Source: Planctomycetota bacterium
Lineage (GTDB): Bacteria; Planctomycetota; Phycisphaerae; Phycisphaerales; SM1A02
Direction: 5' to 3'
Assembly (NCBI GenBank): GCA_016873115.1
Contig: VGYB01000024.1
Location: 1 to 33,311, forward strand
DNA length: 33,311 bases
In this document: piece by piece, positions 33,244 to 33,311 of the stretch
Numbering within the stretch: position 1 is the stretch's first letter
How the letters are laid out: the number at the start of each line of letters is the position of its first letter
Notes under the pieces: model-generated
What the model saw: the letters and a program-made list of their open reading frames with translations, nothing else
What the model was told of the DNA's origin: nothing
Databases searched by the model: none
Made by a program: the position numbers and the translations under genes

Positions 33244-33311
33244 AGGTGTTCCGTGTGTGAAGATGATCTTGAGGATGTCGAAGTGATGGAGTTGATCAGG
33301 GTGTGAGAAGT

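Overview
The window is about 65% GC, densely packed and almost entirely protein-coding. No rRNA, tRNA, CRISPR array, prophage or transposase is visible. The pseudopilins carry RAFTLIELL/RAFSLIEIL-type N-termini. Together with an orphan prepilin-like gene, a divergent sigma-70 factor and a FloA/NfeD pair, this suggests a Planctomycetota bacterium, perhaps Phycisphaerae-like. That assignment is inference from gene style, not from a marker tree.

Positions 1-12007 (minus strand) hold a near-complete type II secretion (T2SS) operon. In transcription order it is an exported helical protein, gspE, F, G, H, I, J, K, L-like, M-like, a broken gspC-like gene, and the start of an exported protein that is probably the secretin GspD and runs off the left edge. 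This is the classical C-D-E...M order rotated to E...M-C-D. Most junctions overlap by a few bases, so translation is probably coupled. The gspC-like gene is split by a perfect 31-bp tandem duplication; deleting one copy restores a single reading frame.

Positions 12196-16000 hold an orphan 3-oxoacid CoA-transferase A subunit, an MFS transporter carrying a perfect in-frame 60-bp tandem duplication over its motif-C helix, a sigma-70 family factor, and nucleoside diphosphate kinase.

Positions 16150-20626 hold a two-gene DNA topoisomerase VI operon (B then A), which is rare in bacteria. It converges on a one-TM histidine kinase, followed by a cold-shock protein.

Positions 20754-25776 hold rpsO-pnp (S15 and PNPase) on the minus strand, with several RNA hairpins in the leader, the intergenic region and downstream. 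An acyl-CoA carboxylase carboxyltransferase subunit and rdgB follow on the plus strand.

Positions 25778-32217 (minus strand) look like one six-gene membrane operon: a long NfeD serine protease, a short NfeD, the flotillin FloA, a GT2 glycosyltransferase, an LPG-synthase-TM/UPF0104-like membrane protein, and a YkgJ-type cysteine-cluster protein. The last four are tightly packed or overlapping. A prepilin-like gene of lower GC (32323-33243) closes the window, separated by an 11-bp-stem hairpin.

The most interesting points are the bacterial Topo VI operon, the flotillin-NfeD-glycosyltransferase-flippase-like operon, the rpsO/pnp RNA structures, the RGG-like tail on a pseudopilin, and the cluster of perfect tandem duplications. 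The duplications may be real slippage or assembly artefacts.
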